From positions 40,488 to 104,487 of the forward strand of contig SVEK01000004.1 in the NCBI GenBank assembly GCA_015057405.1: 64,000 nucleotides of DNA, read 5' to 3'. Below are positions 18,857-27,149 of the stretch, in pieces. The notes beneath the pieces are model-generated. The model did no database searches and was not told the origin of the DNA. It saw only the letters and a program-made list of their open reading frames with translations. Positions within the stretch are counted from its first letter, which is position 1. Every line of letters begins with the position of its first letter. A program made the position numbers and the translations under genes. Source of the DNA: Lachnospiraceae bacterium. GTDB taxonomy: Bacteria > Bacillota > Clostridia > Lachnospirales > Lachnospiraceae.

Positions 18857-19046
18857 AATTGTACTCCTCTCCCCGTATTACTTAACCATAATGTTAACGT
18901 TCTTTCCTCCACAAAACTTGTACACTACATCAAACATAGATATTCATCATAGACTCGTTATTTCCATCTGCATCTGATTAACCTTTCAGTGTAATTTCCT
19001 ATTTTGTGGTAAATATATATTCCAAATCATAAATACATCTGAATTA

Positions 19047-19388
19047 TCACACCCAGGTCTTCCAAACCTCCGGCGCATATCCTGCCGTCGCCAGCTTTCC
19101 ATTCCCCACTATCGGTGTTTTTATTACATGCTGATTTGCCAGCAGTTTCTCTTCGCGCTCCTCCGCAGAATTATACTTTACCGAGGCCAAGGCATCTTTA
19201 TTATCCTTGCAGGCATCATTAATCATTGAATTAATACCGCCTACTGCTTGGCAAACACTACAAAATTCTCCTTTGCTGATTTCCTTTTTATTCATGTCAA
19301 CAAATTGAAACCTGATGCCACTCTCTTTAAAATAACGCTGGGTTTTCTTTGTACCGTTGCACTTTTTAGTGCCGAATATTCCAAACAA
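19047..19388 (-). CDS. ArsC/Spx-like thioredoxin-fold protein
   Basis: A 113-residue thioredoxin-fold protein of the ArsC/Spx/YffB superfamily: GTKKCNGTKKTQRYFKE resembles the N-terminal Cys plus helix, and HVIKTPIVGNGKLATAGY matches the conserved Arg/Lys-Pro strand. Only one Cys is in the active-site loop, so it resembles neither a CxxC Spx nor a three-Cys arsenate reductase exactly. The only usable start is a TTG at 19388, inside the end of the SIMPL gene (23-base overlap), with no good ribosome site, suggesting coupled translation. Substrate unknown. Confidence 0.75.
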   Translation of the reverse strand: MFGIFGTKKCNGTKKTQRYFKESGIRFQFVDMNKKEISKGEFCSVCQAVGGINSMINDACKDNKDALASVKYNSAEEREEKLLANQHVIKTPIVGNGKLATAGYAPEVWKTWV

Positions 19389-20037
19389 CAGTTACAGTAT
19401 CCGATACCTTAATATCATCCGGATCAATATCTATATCGTAAGTACCATCTGTAATTGCCTCGTTCAAGCAACAATCCTCAAGCATCATTCTGTCCATCGG
19501 ACGACTTACAAATTCAATTTCTCCCCACGAATAATCAATTGTCAAAATATCTCCAAGGGATACATCTGCAGCTTTCGCAAGGACTTCTGCTTTTGCCTTA
19601 GAATCCTTAACAGCTTCTGCAAGCAGTTCATTTTTACATCTTTCCGGTTCCGCTACAGTATACTCAATCCTAAATTCAGGACATACGCAAGAGTGTCCCA
19701 GTGCATATAGAATCCTGCCTAATCTACTGTTATCAACCGGGAACTCTATTTTTGTTCTATGAATAAACTTATAGCCCTCGAATCTTCGCTGCCAGCTTTT
19801 ATCACTTGCCTGATAGCTCTCATACACCGCATTTATGTCAAATTGCAGCGTCTTTAAACTATTTCTCTCAAAATCAAGATTCTCAAACAGATTCTTAAGT
19901 TCTTCCGTCATAAGAGCCGACTGTTCCAACGTCTCATCATACTCATCTTTCATTCCTTCAATAGTCATTATTAATCTGACAGTATCAGGCTTTACTGATA
20001 AAATCCCCTTTCCTGTCACTCTGATTGTTCTTTCCAT
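19366..20037 (-). CDS. SIMPL domain protein (DUF541)
   Basis: A 223-residue protein matching the SIMPL family, beginning RTIRVTGKGILSVKPDTVRLIMTI and ending with the typical YDIDIDPDDIKVSDTVTVVW strand. Many members are periplasmic or secreted, but no signal peptide is visible here, so this one is cytosolic. The family is linked to kinase signalling or oxidative stress in some species, but its biochemical role is unknown. AAGGAG precedes the ATG. The 3' end overlaps the ArsC/Spx-like gene. The 200-base gap upstream (20038-20237) carries a TATAAT at 20137-20142 on this strand but no convincing -35. Confidence 0.85.
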   Translation of the reverse strand: MERTIRVTGKGILSVKPDTVRLIMTIEGMKDEYDETLEQSALMTEELKNLFENLDFERNSLKTLQFDINAVYESYQASDKSWQRRFEGYKFIHRTKIEFPVDNSRLGRILYALGHSCVCPEFRIEYTVAEPERCKNELLAEAVKDSKAKAEVLAKAADVSLGDILTIDYSWGEIEFVSRPMDRMMLEDCCLNEAITDGTYDIDIDPDDIKVSDTVTVVWNIRH

Positions 20038-20237
20038 TATATATTCTCCTTTTCATATTCTATTCAACTTCTAATCCCTCACACGAAACTTTAATCGATT
20101 CTTATCCATTATGACCTATCGGACCAAAAGAGCGATTATAAAATCTGACATCATATTATTTCCATAAAACCGATATGAGTTAATTAAATCGTAATTCAAC
20201 GTCCAACAGACCGGGATAACTCCTCATCTTCTCCAAA

Positions 20238-21041
20238 TTATGTTCTACCAATTGTTTTATCAAACAGTTCCATAATTTCAAGAATAGCACTACTTACTCG
20301 ATTTCTGCATTCTGATCTCAACACTGCAGGCATATCATAATAAGCTTCAGCAATACTTCCTGCAATCGCTGCTAAAGTGTCCGTATCTCCACCCAAAGAT
20401 ACTGCATTTCTCACTGTATCCTCATAATCTTCAGCTTCCAAAAATGAGATTATAGCTTCCGGTACTGTTCCCTGACAGGATACATCCATATGAAATGTTG
20501 GTCTTATCTCATCAATCATGCGATTCAGATTATATCCAAACTCTTTAGAAATATATTCCTTTATCTGCTCCTTATTAGCTCCGTGTCTTGCCATAAAAAT
20601 ACAACTTGTTGTAGCTTCAGCCCCCTTAATCCCCTCCGGATGATTATGAGTTACCTCTGCTGTATATCTTGCAACTTCTCGTACTCTATCCAATGTCGGA
20701 TATAGCCAACCAACAGCAGATACTCTCATTGCAGAACCATTTCCATAACTGTTGTATGGTCTTGGATTATCAGCAATCAGCCAATATATGAATCTTCCTC
20801 CATATCCGGCATAAGGATATCTGCTACCCCATTCTCGCATAGCAACAGTCACAACCTCTTTAATCTTATCCTCAGTTGCATCCGCCCCAACTTTAATCAG
20901 AGCCTCTGTAATTGCTACTGTCATTACTGTATCATCTGTAAAATTGCATCCTGTCGTAAACAGCTCAAAATCTTTTGTCTTTTTTCCCCTGTCAAATTCA
21001 AAAGGACTTCCTATAATATCTCCTAAAATAGCTCCGTACAT
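20238..21041 (-). CDS. ADP-ribosylglycohydrolase family protein
   Basis: Hydrolyses ADP-ribose linkages on proteins or small molecules. The DraG/ARH fold is marked by GAILGDIIGSPFEF, the metal-binding FTDDTVMT near residue 34, and GGDTDTLAAIAGSIAEAYY near 218, which carries the second binuclear metal site Asp residues. Length 267 is typical. No partner ADP-ribosyltransferase is visible in the window, so the physiological target is unknown. It follows the hairpin terminator of the next gene upstream and so should be separately transcribed. Confidence 0.9.
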   Translation of the reverse strand: MYGAILGDIIGSPFEFDRGKKTKDFELFTTGCNFTDDTVMTVAITEALIKVGADATEDKIKEVVTVAMREWGSRYPYAGYGGRFIYWLIADNPRPYNSYGNGSAMRVSAVGWLYPTLDRVREVARYTAEVTHNHPEGIKGAEATTSCIFMARHGANKEQIKEYISKEFGYNLNRMIDEIRPTFHMDVSCQGTVPEAIISFLEAEDYEDTVRNAVSLGGDTDTLAAIAGSIAEAYYDMPAVLRSECRNRVSSAILEIMELFDKTIGRT

Positions 21042-21116
21042 AATCCCTCCTTATCTTTACCAACTACCAGTGTCATATCTACTTCTTTCTTACAAACACA
21101 CTATATAACCAATCGA

Positions 21117-21153
21117 AAAAGAAAAGGTCGCTTAACCGGCGACATTTTCTTTT
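21117..21153 (-). terminator. Hairpin terminator after the PD-(D/E)XK gene
   Basis: Arms 21117-21131 and 21139-21153 pair over 15 bp with one mismatch around a 7-base loop; the core is GTCGC/GCGAC and the outer part is A-rich/T-rich. On the minus strand the hairpin ends in TTTTCTTTTT, 24 bases after the stop codon at 21177. Confidence 0.75.
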
Positions 21154-21176
21154 GTTCAAATATTTCTCCAAAATAA

Positions 21177-22073
21177 CTATAGTTGACTTATCATCATCTT
21201 CCTTTGTGATTCCGGGATTTCTAACAAATCCATTGCCTGTTCCGCTGTAAAGGAAAGCTTTTTCATTATGTTTTTTATAGCCGCCAAATTACTCTCCTTT
21301 CTGCCTTCACGCATTCCTATATTTACTTTTTCTTCTATTTTGTCATGCATCAATCTTTCCAAAGCTTCACACATAACATATTCCTCCCTTACACTTTCAT
21401 ACAATTCGTAATTTGCCGATATACTCGCCTGCAAAACTGCATCAATATTATCTCTGTCTTCTTTTTCAGTATACTTTTCTGCTTCTTTCAGGAATAGTTT
21501 TACATCTTCCTTTTTAACATGTTTTGACAGTATTCTTAAACTACTGTGTTTATCCTGTGACAACTGACTGATAACAACTATCTGTACCGCAGGAAACATA
21601 GTAGTATTCTCTGTTAAATAGTATATTCCGGGATAACGCTCCTTTATTTCAAAGCCGATAATCTTCAATTCATCAAACAACTTCCACGGATAACCTTCCC
21701 TGAATATTGAAACTGACATTTCTTCCAACGGTATCTCATTAACCTTCTTACCATACCCTTTGTATAAACAGGCATATCCGACTGTTTTATAAAAACTGTC
21801 TATGGTCAATGCATCGTCCGGACTTTTGTACTCAATTACATTATACGTACGCATAATATGTCCTATCTCATTATGCATCGTAGCTGTCTTATTAGTAATT
21901 CTGACAATAAGAATATCTATACGTATGGGTTCCTTGCTAAGATTATACTCAATCCTGTACTCCAGTTCTTCCTTATTATCATTCAATTCAAGGCTCGTTG
22001 CCGCATAAAATGCCGGATGCCACTGAATCTTGTTTGGTAAATCATTCAAATTAATTGTTTCCCTTTCACACAT
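21177..22073 (-). CDS. PD-(D/E)XK nuclease family protein (Rpn/YhgA-like)
   Basis: A 298-residue protein with the restriction-nuclease-like core IRIDILIVR then NVIEYKSPDD, i.e. D-(x)n-E-x-K, around residues 52-85. The C-terminus has a helical tail with an MREGRKESNLAAIKNIMKKL stretch, common in the transposase-like PD-(D/E)XK family expanded in Clostridia and gut bacteria. Such proteins are often called putative transposases, but most have no known function; Rpn members promote recombination. No terminal repeats flank it, so I do not call a mobile element. Upstream is a possible promoter at 22169-22197. Confidence 0.75.
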   Translation of the reverse strand: MCERETINLNDLPNKIQWHPAFYAATSLELNDNKEELEYRIEYNLSKEPIRIDILIVRITNKTATMHNEIGHIMRTYNVIEYKSPDDALTIDSFYKTVGYACLYKGYGKKVNEIPLEEMSVSIFREGYPWKLFDELKIIGFEIKERYPGIYYLTENTTMFPAVQIVVISQLSQDKHSSLRILSKHVKKEDVKLFLKEAEKYTEKEDRDNIDAVLQASISANYELYESVREEYVMCEALERLMHDKIEEKVNIGMREGRKESNLAAIKNIMKKLSFTAEQAMDLLEIPESQRKMMISQL

Positions 22074-22168
22074 TATATACTACAACTTTTCGTTTTACAA
22101 CACTTTTATTGTAATATAAATAATATATGATTTATCATTTAAAATCTATTGACTTTTTAGCCTATATT

Positions 22169-22197
22169 TTTATATTACATCCGTATATTCTGCACAA
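22169..22197 (-). promoter_or_regulatory. Possible promoter of the PD-(D/E)XK gene
   Basis: On the minus strand TTGTGC (22192-22197) and TATAAA (22169-22174) are 17 bases apart, giving a leader of nearly 100 bases. The -35 is poor. A complementary copy of TGCACAAAA occurs at 22255-22263, making a wide inverted repeat that could be a regulator site. The rest of the 430-base gap 22074-22502 shows no gene. Confidence 0.35.
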
Positions 22198-22407
22198 AAA
22201 ATCGTATCCGGGTAACTATATTTTATGTAATACCATACAACAATCAGGCGTATATTTTGTGCAAATTGTCGGAATACCTAATATGACCGCACAACGCTTT
22301 TTCTGAAAATGATTTCGCAGCCTGTTACATAATCAGCCTCTGATATTCTCTTATATTATTTTATTATCCGACAAAAAAGTTACACCGATGATATATTTTT
22401 TTCCACC

Positions 22408-22436
22408 TTGACATCTTACCTTTTGGATTTTATAAT
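22408..22436 (+). promoter_or_regulatory. Consensus sigma-A promoter
   Basis: TTGACA (22408-22413) and TATAAT (22431-22436) are both perfect and exactly 17 bases apart. The start site should be near 22443, giving a 60-base leader to the ATG at 22503 with GAGAGGGG as ribosome site. Expression of the gene behind it is probably high. Confidence 0.85.
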
Positions 22437-22502
22437 ATATTTATTATCATTTAACCTTTTCAACACATTCATTTAGTTATTTTTTTAGAGAGGGGTTTTA
22501 AT

Positions 22503-22901
22503 ATGTCAAAGAAAAATGGTGCACAGACAGTAGATGTAGTTTCCGGAAGAAATATTGTCGTTTCTGCAGGTAAAGGAAAAACAAATATTGATGAAATCAA
22601 GTGGCTCACTCAAACTGTACTTGATTATGCAGCAGCCTGGAAAACGAAAGGCTGGGCTTACATTGCGGACTGTTCTGAAATGGATCCTGTTTCTATTACA
22701 GAAGGTAATGAATTAGTTGTAATGACACAAAAATTTGTTGACGCAGGATGCAAAGCTATCGGATTTGCGGAAGGTTTTTCCATTATGTTAAAGGTTCAAG
22801 CTAAAAGTAATACACAGCGTTCCAATACCGGTATTCTTGAGGGACATTTTGCAACAGTTGATGAGGCCTTAAAATGGTTAAAGGAAGAAGTCAACATCTA
22901 A
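22503..22901 (+). CDS. Uncharacterised STAS/SpoIIAA-like protein
   Basis: A 132-residue protein that I cannot name. The alternating pattern with GWAYIADCSEMDPVS, a following helix (NELVVMTQKFVDAGCKAIGFAEG) and a terminal FATVDEALKWLKEEV resembles small STAS-like (SpoIIAA-type) proteins, in which a helix ends with a late Ala-x-x-W-L. No signal peptide or membrane helix. The gene sits between a perfect promoter and a clean terminator as a single transcription unit, one of the few on the plus strand. Role unknown; a regulatory or lipid-binding role would be speculation. Confidence 0.7.
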   Translation: MSKKNGAQTVDVVSGRNIVVSAGKGKTNIDEIKWLTQTVLDYAAAWKTKGWAYIADCSEMDPVSITEGNELVVMTQKFVDAGCKAIGFAEGFSIMLKVQAKSNTQRSNTGILEGHFATVDEALKWLKEEVNI

Positions 22902-22911
22902 ACAAACACAG

Positions 22912-22950
22912 AAATGCCTGCACAAAGCAGGCATTTCCCTATGCATTTTT
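22912..22950 (+). terminator. Intrinsic terminator
   Basis: Arms 22912-22921 and 22927-22936 form a perfect 10-bp stem (AAATGCCTGC with its complement) around ACAAA, followed by CCCTATGCATTTTT. It lies ten bases after the stop of the STAS-like gene. Confidence 0.85.
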
Positions 22951-22963
22951 AAACTTTTTCTTA

Positions 22964-23389
22964 TTAACCCCGATAAATTTTTATGTAAAATGTACTACCT
23001 GTTCCTAGCTGACTTTCTACTGTTATATTGCCATTTTGTCTCATAATTATTTGTTTTGACATTGCCAAACCGATTCCCACGCTGTCTGTTGAAGCTCCTG
23101 CAGTCTTACAGAATCGTTCGAATATATACGGAATATCTTCTTTTTTTATACCTTCACCGATATCTTTTATTACTATTTCTGTGGATATATTGCTCTGAGT
23201 TACAAATATGTCTACTTTTCCCCCATGTGGAGCGTGCTCGATGCAATTTTTGACTATATTTGAAATTGCCTCTGTAGTCCACTGCCTGTCACAGTTAATA
23301 TTTATTTCCTGAGGTACATTTACAGAAAGAGTAATGTACTTAATTCCAACATATTTGCCTCCAGTTGGGAAAGAGTAAGAAGGTATATT
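22964..23389 (-). pseudogene. Sensor histidine kinase fragment (ATPase domain)
   Basis: Translation on the minus strand gives about 140 residues with the N-box (EAISNIVKNCIEHAP), G1 box (DIGEGIKKEDIPYIFERF) and G2 box (VGIGLAMSKQII) of a HisKA-type kinase ATPase domain, ending normally in GTGSTFYIKIYRG and a stop at 22964-22966. The sensor and dimerisation parts are missing and no start codon is available: the frame opens directly after the stop of the PolC-like gene. It is a 5'-truncated remnant, probably left by recombination that brought in the PolC-like gene. Confidence 0.85.
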
Positions 23390-24718
23390 TTACTTTTTAT
23401 TAATCACAGAACTATATACCCTGCTATCCCATTTCATGTAATAAGCCATTCTCGCATACATCAGCAAATACTCAATACAGTGTGCCCTTGGGAAAACATA
23501 TGCATACATCTTTGCCACGTTCTTCAATTCCTCCGGTATAGAAAGTGCATCAAATTCAGGTTCTCTTGGACTTCTTCCTTTACGTATAATTTCGGAAAAT
23601 TTATACGCTTCCGGTCTATCTAATCCACATTCCACCATATAATCAAAAAAGTCTTCTCTGGTAACACATGGATACTTTTGAAAATCAGCATTATTCAATA
23701 TTTTCTCTTTTACTTCATAATACCAGTCTACCGAGTTTTCCAAAGGATGTTTCACAACAAAAGTTGAATTATGTCCCATTGCATTATATTTTACCATCTC
23801 ATGATAATTCTGTGGTGTTTCATGTATAAATACTCTATCTTCTTCCACGCCCATTGACTTCGAATTAGTCAGATCATAGTATGTTAACTCCCGTAACTCA
23901 TTGATTCCGATTTCATGTGCGTAAATACCACTCTTTCGCTGTAATTGCATTAAATGCTCTATCGTATCAAGCGGCATCAGCATTATCCTCTTTAAATTGT
24001 ATTGTTCTATAGTGTTACACAAACTGGTAATACATGGTTCCCCATCCTCTAAGTACGTAGTGATTTCCGGATAATCTGCTAAACATCTTCCCTTTGGTAA
24101 GACAACATAACCATAATGTTTTACTTCTAATTTTGCCGGATCAATTCTGTAGTTATTTGGATTTCCCACCATCAGACCATAGCTTACAACCTCATTTTCC
24201 GGATAAATCTTCTGTATTACTCTTTTTGCAAATGGCAGAAACTCGCTACATATATTGTAATCAAAACTAATATGCTTCTTTCCGTCAGTTCCCCATACCG
24301 ACTCCAAAGGCAAATTAAATCCATCCCCTACCAGTTCTTCATTACAAACCGGACATGATATCTTCGGCAAATCAATTCCGAACAAATGAGTATTTACAAC
24401 CTCTAAGTGACCACATTTTCTGCAATAATAATGTGCCTTCAACGGATTCAGCCGGTTGTATCCCAACAGATATATCAGAAAAGAGCTTGGTGCCATCCCT
24501 CTGAATGTCATATACTGTGAAGTTTTCTTTCCTTCTTCGCTAAGCAATCGGAATATCTCAAAGTCATCCAAAAATTCAGAATGCTCAAGCCATTCAAGCT
24601 CTGTTTTATATCTAACAGCAATCTCTTTCGGTACCCCCAACGGATATAACTCTTTCAACCTCTTCTCACATGCATGAACAATATTTTCATAAGCATTTTT
24701 AATATTTGGTATACACAT
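23390..24718 (-). CDS. PolC-derived protein without a full polymerase active site
   Basis: A 442-residue protein whose segments line up by eye with the polymerase region of Gram-positive PolC: FRGMAPSSFLIYLLGYNRLNPL with the SRGSVGSS...VNPL motif, a zinc ribbon (C99, C102, C122, C125), GDGFNLPLESVWG with the DGHDIPFETFLG strand, and near the end VFPRAHCIEYLLMYARMAYY with the FPKAHA-type motif. The catalytic PDIDLNFS motif has become ISFDYNIC, losing at least one of two Asp residues. Exonuclease and tau-binding parts are absent. AGGAGG precedes the ATG. It is divergent from a WYL regulator. Probably a repurposed, non-catalytic paralogue; function unknown. Confidence 0.7.
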   Translation of the reverse strand: MCIPNIKNAYENIVHACEKRLKELYPLGVPKEIAVRYKTELEWLEHSEFLDDFEIFRLLSEEGKKTSQYMTFRGMAPSSFLIYLLGYNRLNPLKAHYYCRKCGHLEVVNTHLFGIDLPKISCPVCNEELVGDGFNLPLESVWGTDGKKHISFDYNICSEFLPFAKRVIQKIYPENEVVSYGLMVGNPNNYRIDPAKLEVKHYGYVVLPKGRCLADYPEITTYLEDGEPCITSLCNTIEQYNLKRIMLMPLDTIEHLMQLQRKSGIYAHEIGINELRELTYYDLTNSKSMGVEEDRVFIHETPQNYHEMVKYNAMGHNSTFVVKHPLENSVDWYYEVKEKILNNADFQKYPCVTREDFFDYMVECGLDRPEAYKFSEIIRKGRSPREPEFDALSIPEELKNVAKMYAYVFPRAHCIEYLLMYARMAYYMKWDSRVYSSVINKK

Positions 24719-24781
24719 TTTACCTTACCTCCTGTTCTTGATACCATTACTATACTCAAAACCATGTACCTAATGTACTCC

Positions 24782-24811
24782 ATTAGCTGTGCCAAAAATA
24801 GCACAGCTAAT
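24782..24811. promoter_or_regulatory. Perfect inverted repeat between divergent genes
   Basis: Arms 24782-24792 (ATTAGCTGTGC) and 24801-24811 are exact complements separated by 8 bases. It lies in the 154-base gap between the divergently read PolC-like and WYL genes, just upstream of the -35 of the WYL promoter. This position suits an operator bound by the WYL regulator better than a terminator, since no transcript should end here. Confidence 0.6.
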
Positions 24812-24813
24812 AA

Positions 24814-24842
24814 TTGCACTTTACCAAAGTAATGACTATAAT
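24814..24842 (+). promoter_or_regulatory. Promoter of the WYL regulator
   Basis: TTGCAC (24814-24819), 17 bases, TATAAT (24837-24842). The -10 is perfect, the -35 weak. The adjoining inverted repeat could block or recruit polymerase. Confidence 0.5.
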
Positions 24843-24872
24843 AGAAACATAACTTAAAAAGAAGGGAATTTT

Positions 24873-25850
24873 ATGATATCTCAGAAAGCAACTGCATTAT
24901 GCATCTATGAAATTTTGAAGACCTACTCTGATGAAAACCATGTCCTTACAACAGACAAAATTAGAGAAAAACTAAAAATAATATATGACGTCGATATGGA
25001 ACGTCGTGCTGTTTACCGAAATATTGAGGCTTTACGTAGCATAGGAATCGAAATCAATGATTATAAGGATAATTACGAAGGATACTATCTTATGGAACGA
25101 GACTTTGAATTGTCCGAAGTACGACTCTTATGCGATGCTGTAGCCCAATCTGATATGATAAAAGAAGAAACCGGAAAAGAAATTATCAAAAAGCTAATCG
25201 GCACCCAAAGCATATTTCAAGGACGCATGTTGCAGAAAACTGTATTTGTAAAGACCGAAAACCGAATTCCCAACAAGCAGATATTCTATAATATTGATGC
25301 TCTTAATACGGCTATCAATCAGGGATGCAAAGTTTCTGTAAAATTACTGGAATATGGAATGAATAGTGAACTGGTAGAACGAAAAGATTCTCCTGTTGTA
25401 ATTAGCCCCTATGTCACTTTATGGGCTGCCGGCAATTATTATATCATAGCAAAAATAGAAGCAACCGATGATTTGACACATTTCCGAATAGACATGCTTA
25501 AAGATATCTATCTGCTAGAGCGTGGCGTAGATATGATTTTTGGTGGTATCAATCCCGGACAATATGCAACAGCCAAAATCATTTTAAATGGAGAACCTAA
25601 AGAGCACTATGATATCACCTGTGACATTTCTCTCTGGCAGGAAATCGCAGACTTATTTGGAACAGATGCCACTCTTCTATATAACCAAAATTATTTTGAG
25701 CCTCACATAAAAGTGAGGATTCATACCACGCCATCTCAGATGCGGTCATTTATTATGAATCATCTCAGTAGTTGCGAAGTAACAAGCCCTAAACGCTTTC
25801 GTGATGAAATTCAAAAAGCTGTTATGGATGCCTATAAAAAATACTGGTAG
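24873..25850 (+). CDS. WYL-domain transcriptional regulator
   Basis: A 325-residue regulator with an N-terminal winged helix-turn-helix (about 1-75; TTDKIREKLKIIYDVDMERRAVYRNIEALRSIGIEI) and a central WYL-type ligand domain containing ISPYVTLWAAGNYYIIAKIE in place of the usual WYL strand, then a WCX-like C-terminal part. WYL regulators sense nucleic acid or nucleotide ligands and often guard defence islands. AAGGGA precedes the ATG. It sits between the PolC-like gene (divergent) and the end of the 12-gene biosynthetic operon (convergent), so the PolC-like gene is its likeliest target. Confidence 0.85.
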   Translation: MISQKATALCIYEILKTYSDENHVLTTDKIREKLKIIYDVDMERRAVYRNIEALRSIGIEINDYKDNYEGYYLMERDFELSEVRLLCDAVAQSDMIKEETGKEIIKKLIGTQSIFQGRMLQKTVFVKTENRIPNKQIFYNIDALNTAINQGCKVSVKLLEYGMNSELVERKDSPVVISPYVTLWAAGNYYIIAKIEATDDLTHFRIDMLKDIYLLERGVDMIFGGINPGQYATAKIILNGEPKEHYDITCDISLWQEIADLFGTDATLLYNQNYFEPHIKVRIHTTPSQMRSFIMNHLSSCEVTSPKRFRDEIQKAVMDAYKKYW

Positions 25851-25960
25851 AATGAAACTACACTCGAGATATATTTGATTACGGACTTTTGATTAAGACA
25901 CACCCTATTATTCAGCGCTTACACTCTTCCGTCCATTATTACAACCTTCTGTTTTATATA

Positions 25961-27136
25961 TTAATCTAAAATATGAACTTCATACTTACGTGTTCTGAAC
26001 ATCTCTAGTATCAAATTGTCAAATACCATACTATCCTTCCGCCCAACACCAACTGTTTCTTTACCAAATACATACTGTATTTCTGCTTTTAAGTATTTGA
26101 AATCAAACTTTATTTCAAAATAAACATTATCACCAGTATATTTACAAATTATATAATCATCTAACTTTATAATATCTTTTTCATTCTCGTATAATTCTAA
26201 TCTTTCAAGGAACCTATTAAATATTTTTTCATACGCCCCTGTTTCTAATAAGTTTCTATTTAGCTCATATACATAGCCAATAAAAACTTCACGACTTGGT
26301 ATATCCGAATCATTTATATTCTTATTCACAGATAGTCCATTCATTCCCAAATAATCTGCTGCTTGTTCTTCGTATCCTCTCGGAATAGTGATAATAAATG
26401 TAGAAGGCATATGTATGGACGCTAATATTCCTTCTTTTCTTGCAAACTCAGTAATGCAATCATTATACTTCTTCAAATCAGCATATAATTCTTCGTTCAA
26501 TTCAACTCCAATATCTGCAAATTGAACCGGGCATCCCTCTCTGTGATATTCAAAGTACTTATCTCCAGTCGAATTTATTCTCTTGATTACAATATTCTCA
26601 TTTTGCAAAAATTTTTCAACATCACTTGCAGACATATTGATTAAAGGTCTGATTACCTTCATACCTTCAGGAAGAACAACTCCCATCTCTGAACCAAAAT
26701 ATGCACTACACATCAGATTATCTTCTGGATGTCCATCATTTATAAATTGTTTGATTCTAGCAATTGTTGTTCTATCGTTCGAATTATCTCCTATACACAA
26801 CCAACCAAATTCATTAGTTTTTAAATAGTCTAATAAAACTTTATACATCTGCTTCTTACACAATAGACAAGGTCTTCCGGCCGTGTATCCATTAACCACT
26901 TCACAGAATTCCTTTGTATAATTTTTAATAATTAAAGGAATATGATACTCTTCACATATTCTCTTTGCTTCTTCAGTTGGGATGCTAGCCCCCCACTGAT
27001 GAATAAAATGAATAGCTGTTACATCAATTCCGCTCTTTTTTAATAAAACAACCGTAGCAATACTGTCCTTTCCACCTGATAACATCGCTATCACTTTGGA
27101 ATTACTTGATTGTTTTACAACACCATAATCTTCCAT
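25961..27136 (-). CDS. PP-loop ATPase, putative sulfurtransferase
   Basis: The N-type ATP-pyrophosphatase motif LSGGKDS is at residues 19-25, and C90-x-x-C93 (GRPCLLCKKQ) plus GDNSNDRTT follow, as in thiolating enzymes such as TtcA or ThiI that adenylate a substrate and insert sulfur. A third Cys occurs in REGCPVQFAD. The last 130 residues form an extra domain I do not recognise. It is the final gene of a tight operon that also encodes a SufS-like desulfurase and a SufU-like protein, so sulfur transfer to the product is a reasonable inference. AGGGGTAGG precedes the ATG. Confidence 0.7.
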   Translation of the reverse strand: MEDYGVVKQSSNSKVIAMLSGGKDSIATVVLLKKSGIDVTAIHFIHQWGASIPTEEAKRICEEYHIPLIIKNYTKEFCEVVNGYTAGRPCLLCKKQMYKVLLDYLKTNEFGWLCIGDNSNDRTTIARIKQFINDGHPEDNLMCSAYFGSEMGVVLPEGMKVIRPLINMSASDVEKFLQNENIVIKRINSTGDKYFEYHREGCPVQFADIGVELNEELYADLKKYNDCITEFARKEGILASIHMPSTFIITIPRGYEEQAADYLGMNGLSVNKNINDSDIPSREVFIGYVYELNRNLLETGAYEKIFNRFLERLELYENEKDIIKLDDYIICKYTGDNVYFEIKFDFKYLKAEIQYVFGKETVGVGRKDSMVFDNLILEMFRTRKYEVHILD

Positions 27137-27149
27137 AATACCTACCCCT

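Noticed and set aside
21177..22073. Insertion sequence carried by the PD-(D/E)XK gene
   Set aside because: The family is often labelled transposase, but no terminal repeats or target duplication flank the gene, and it has its own promoter and terminator.
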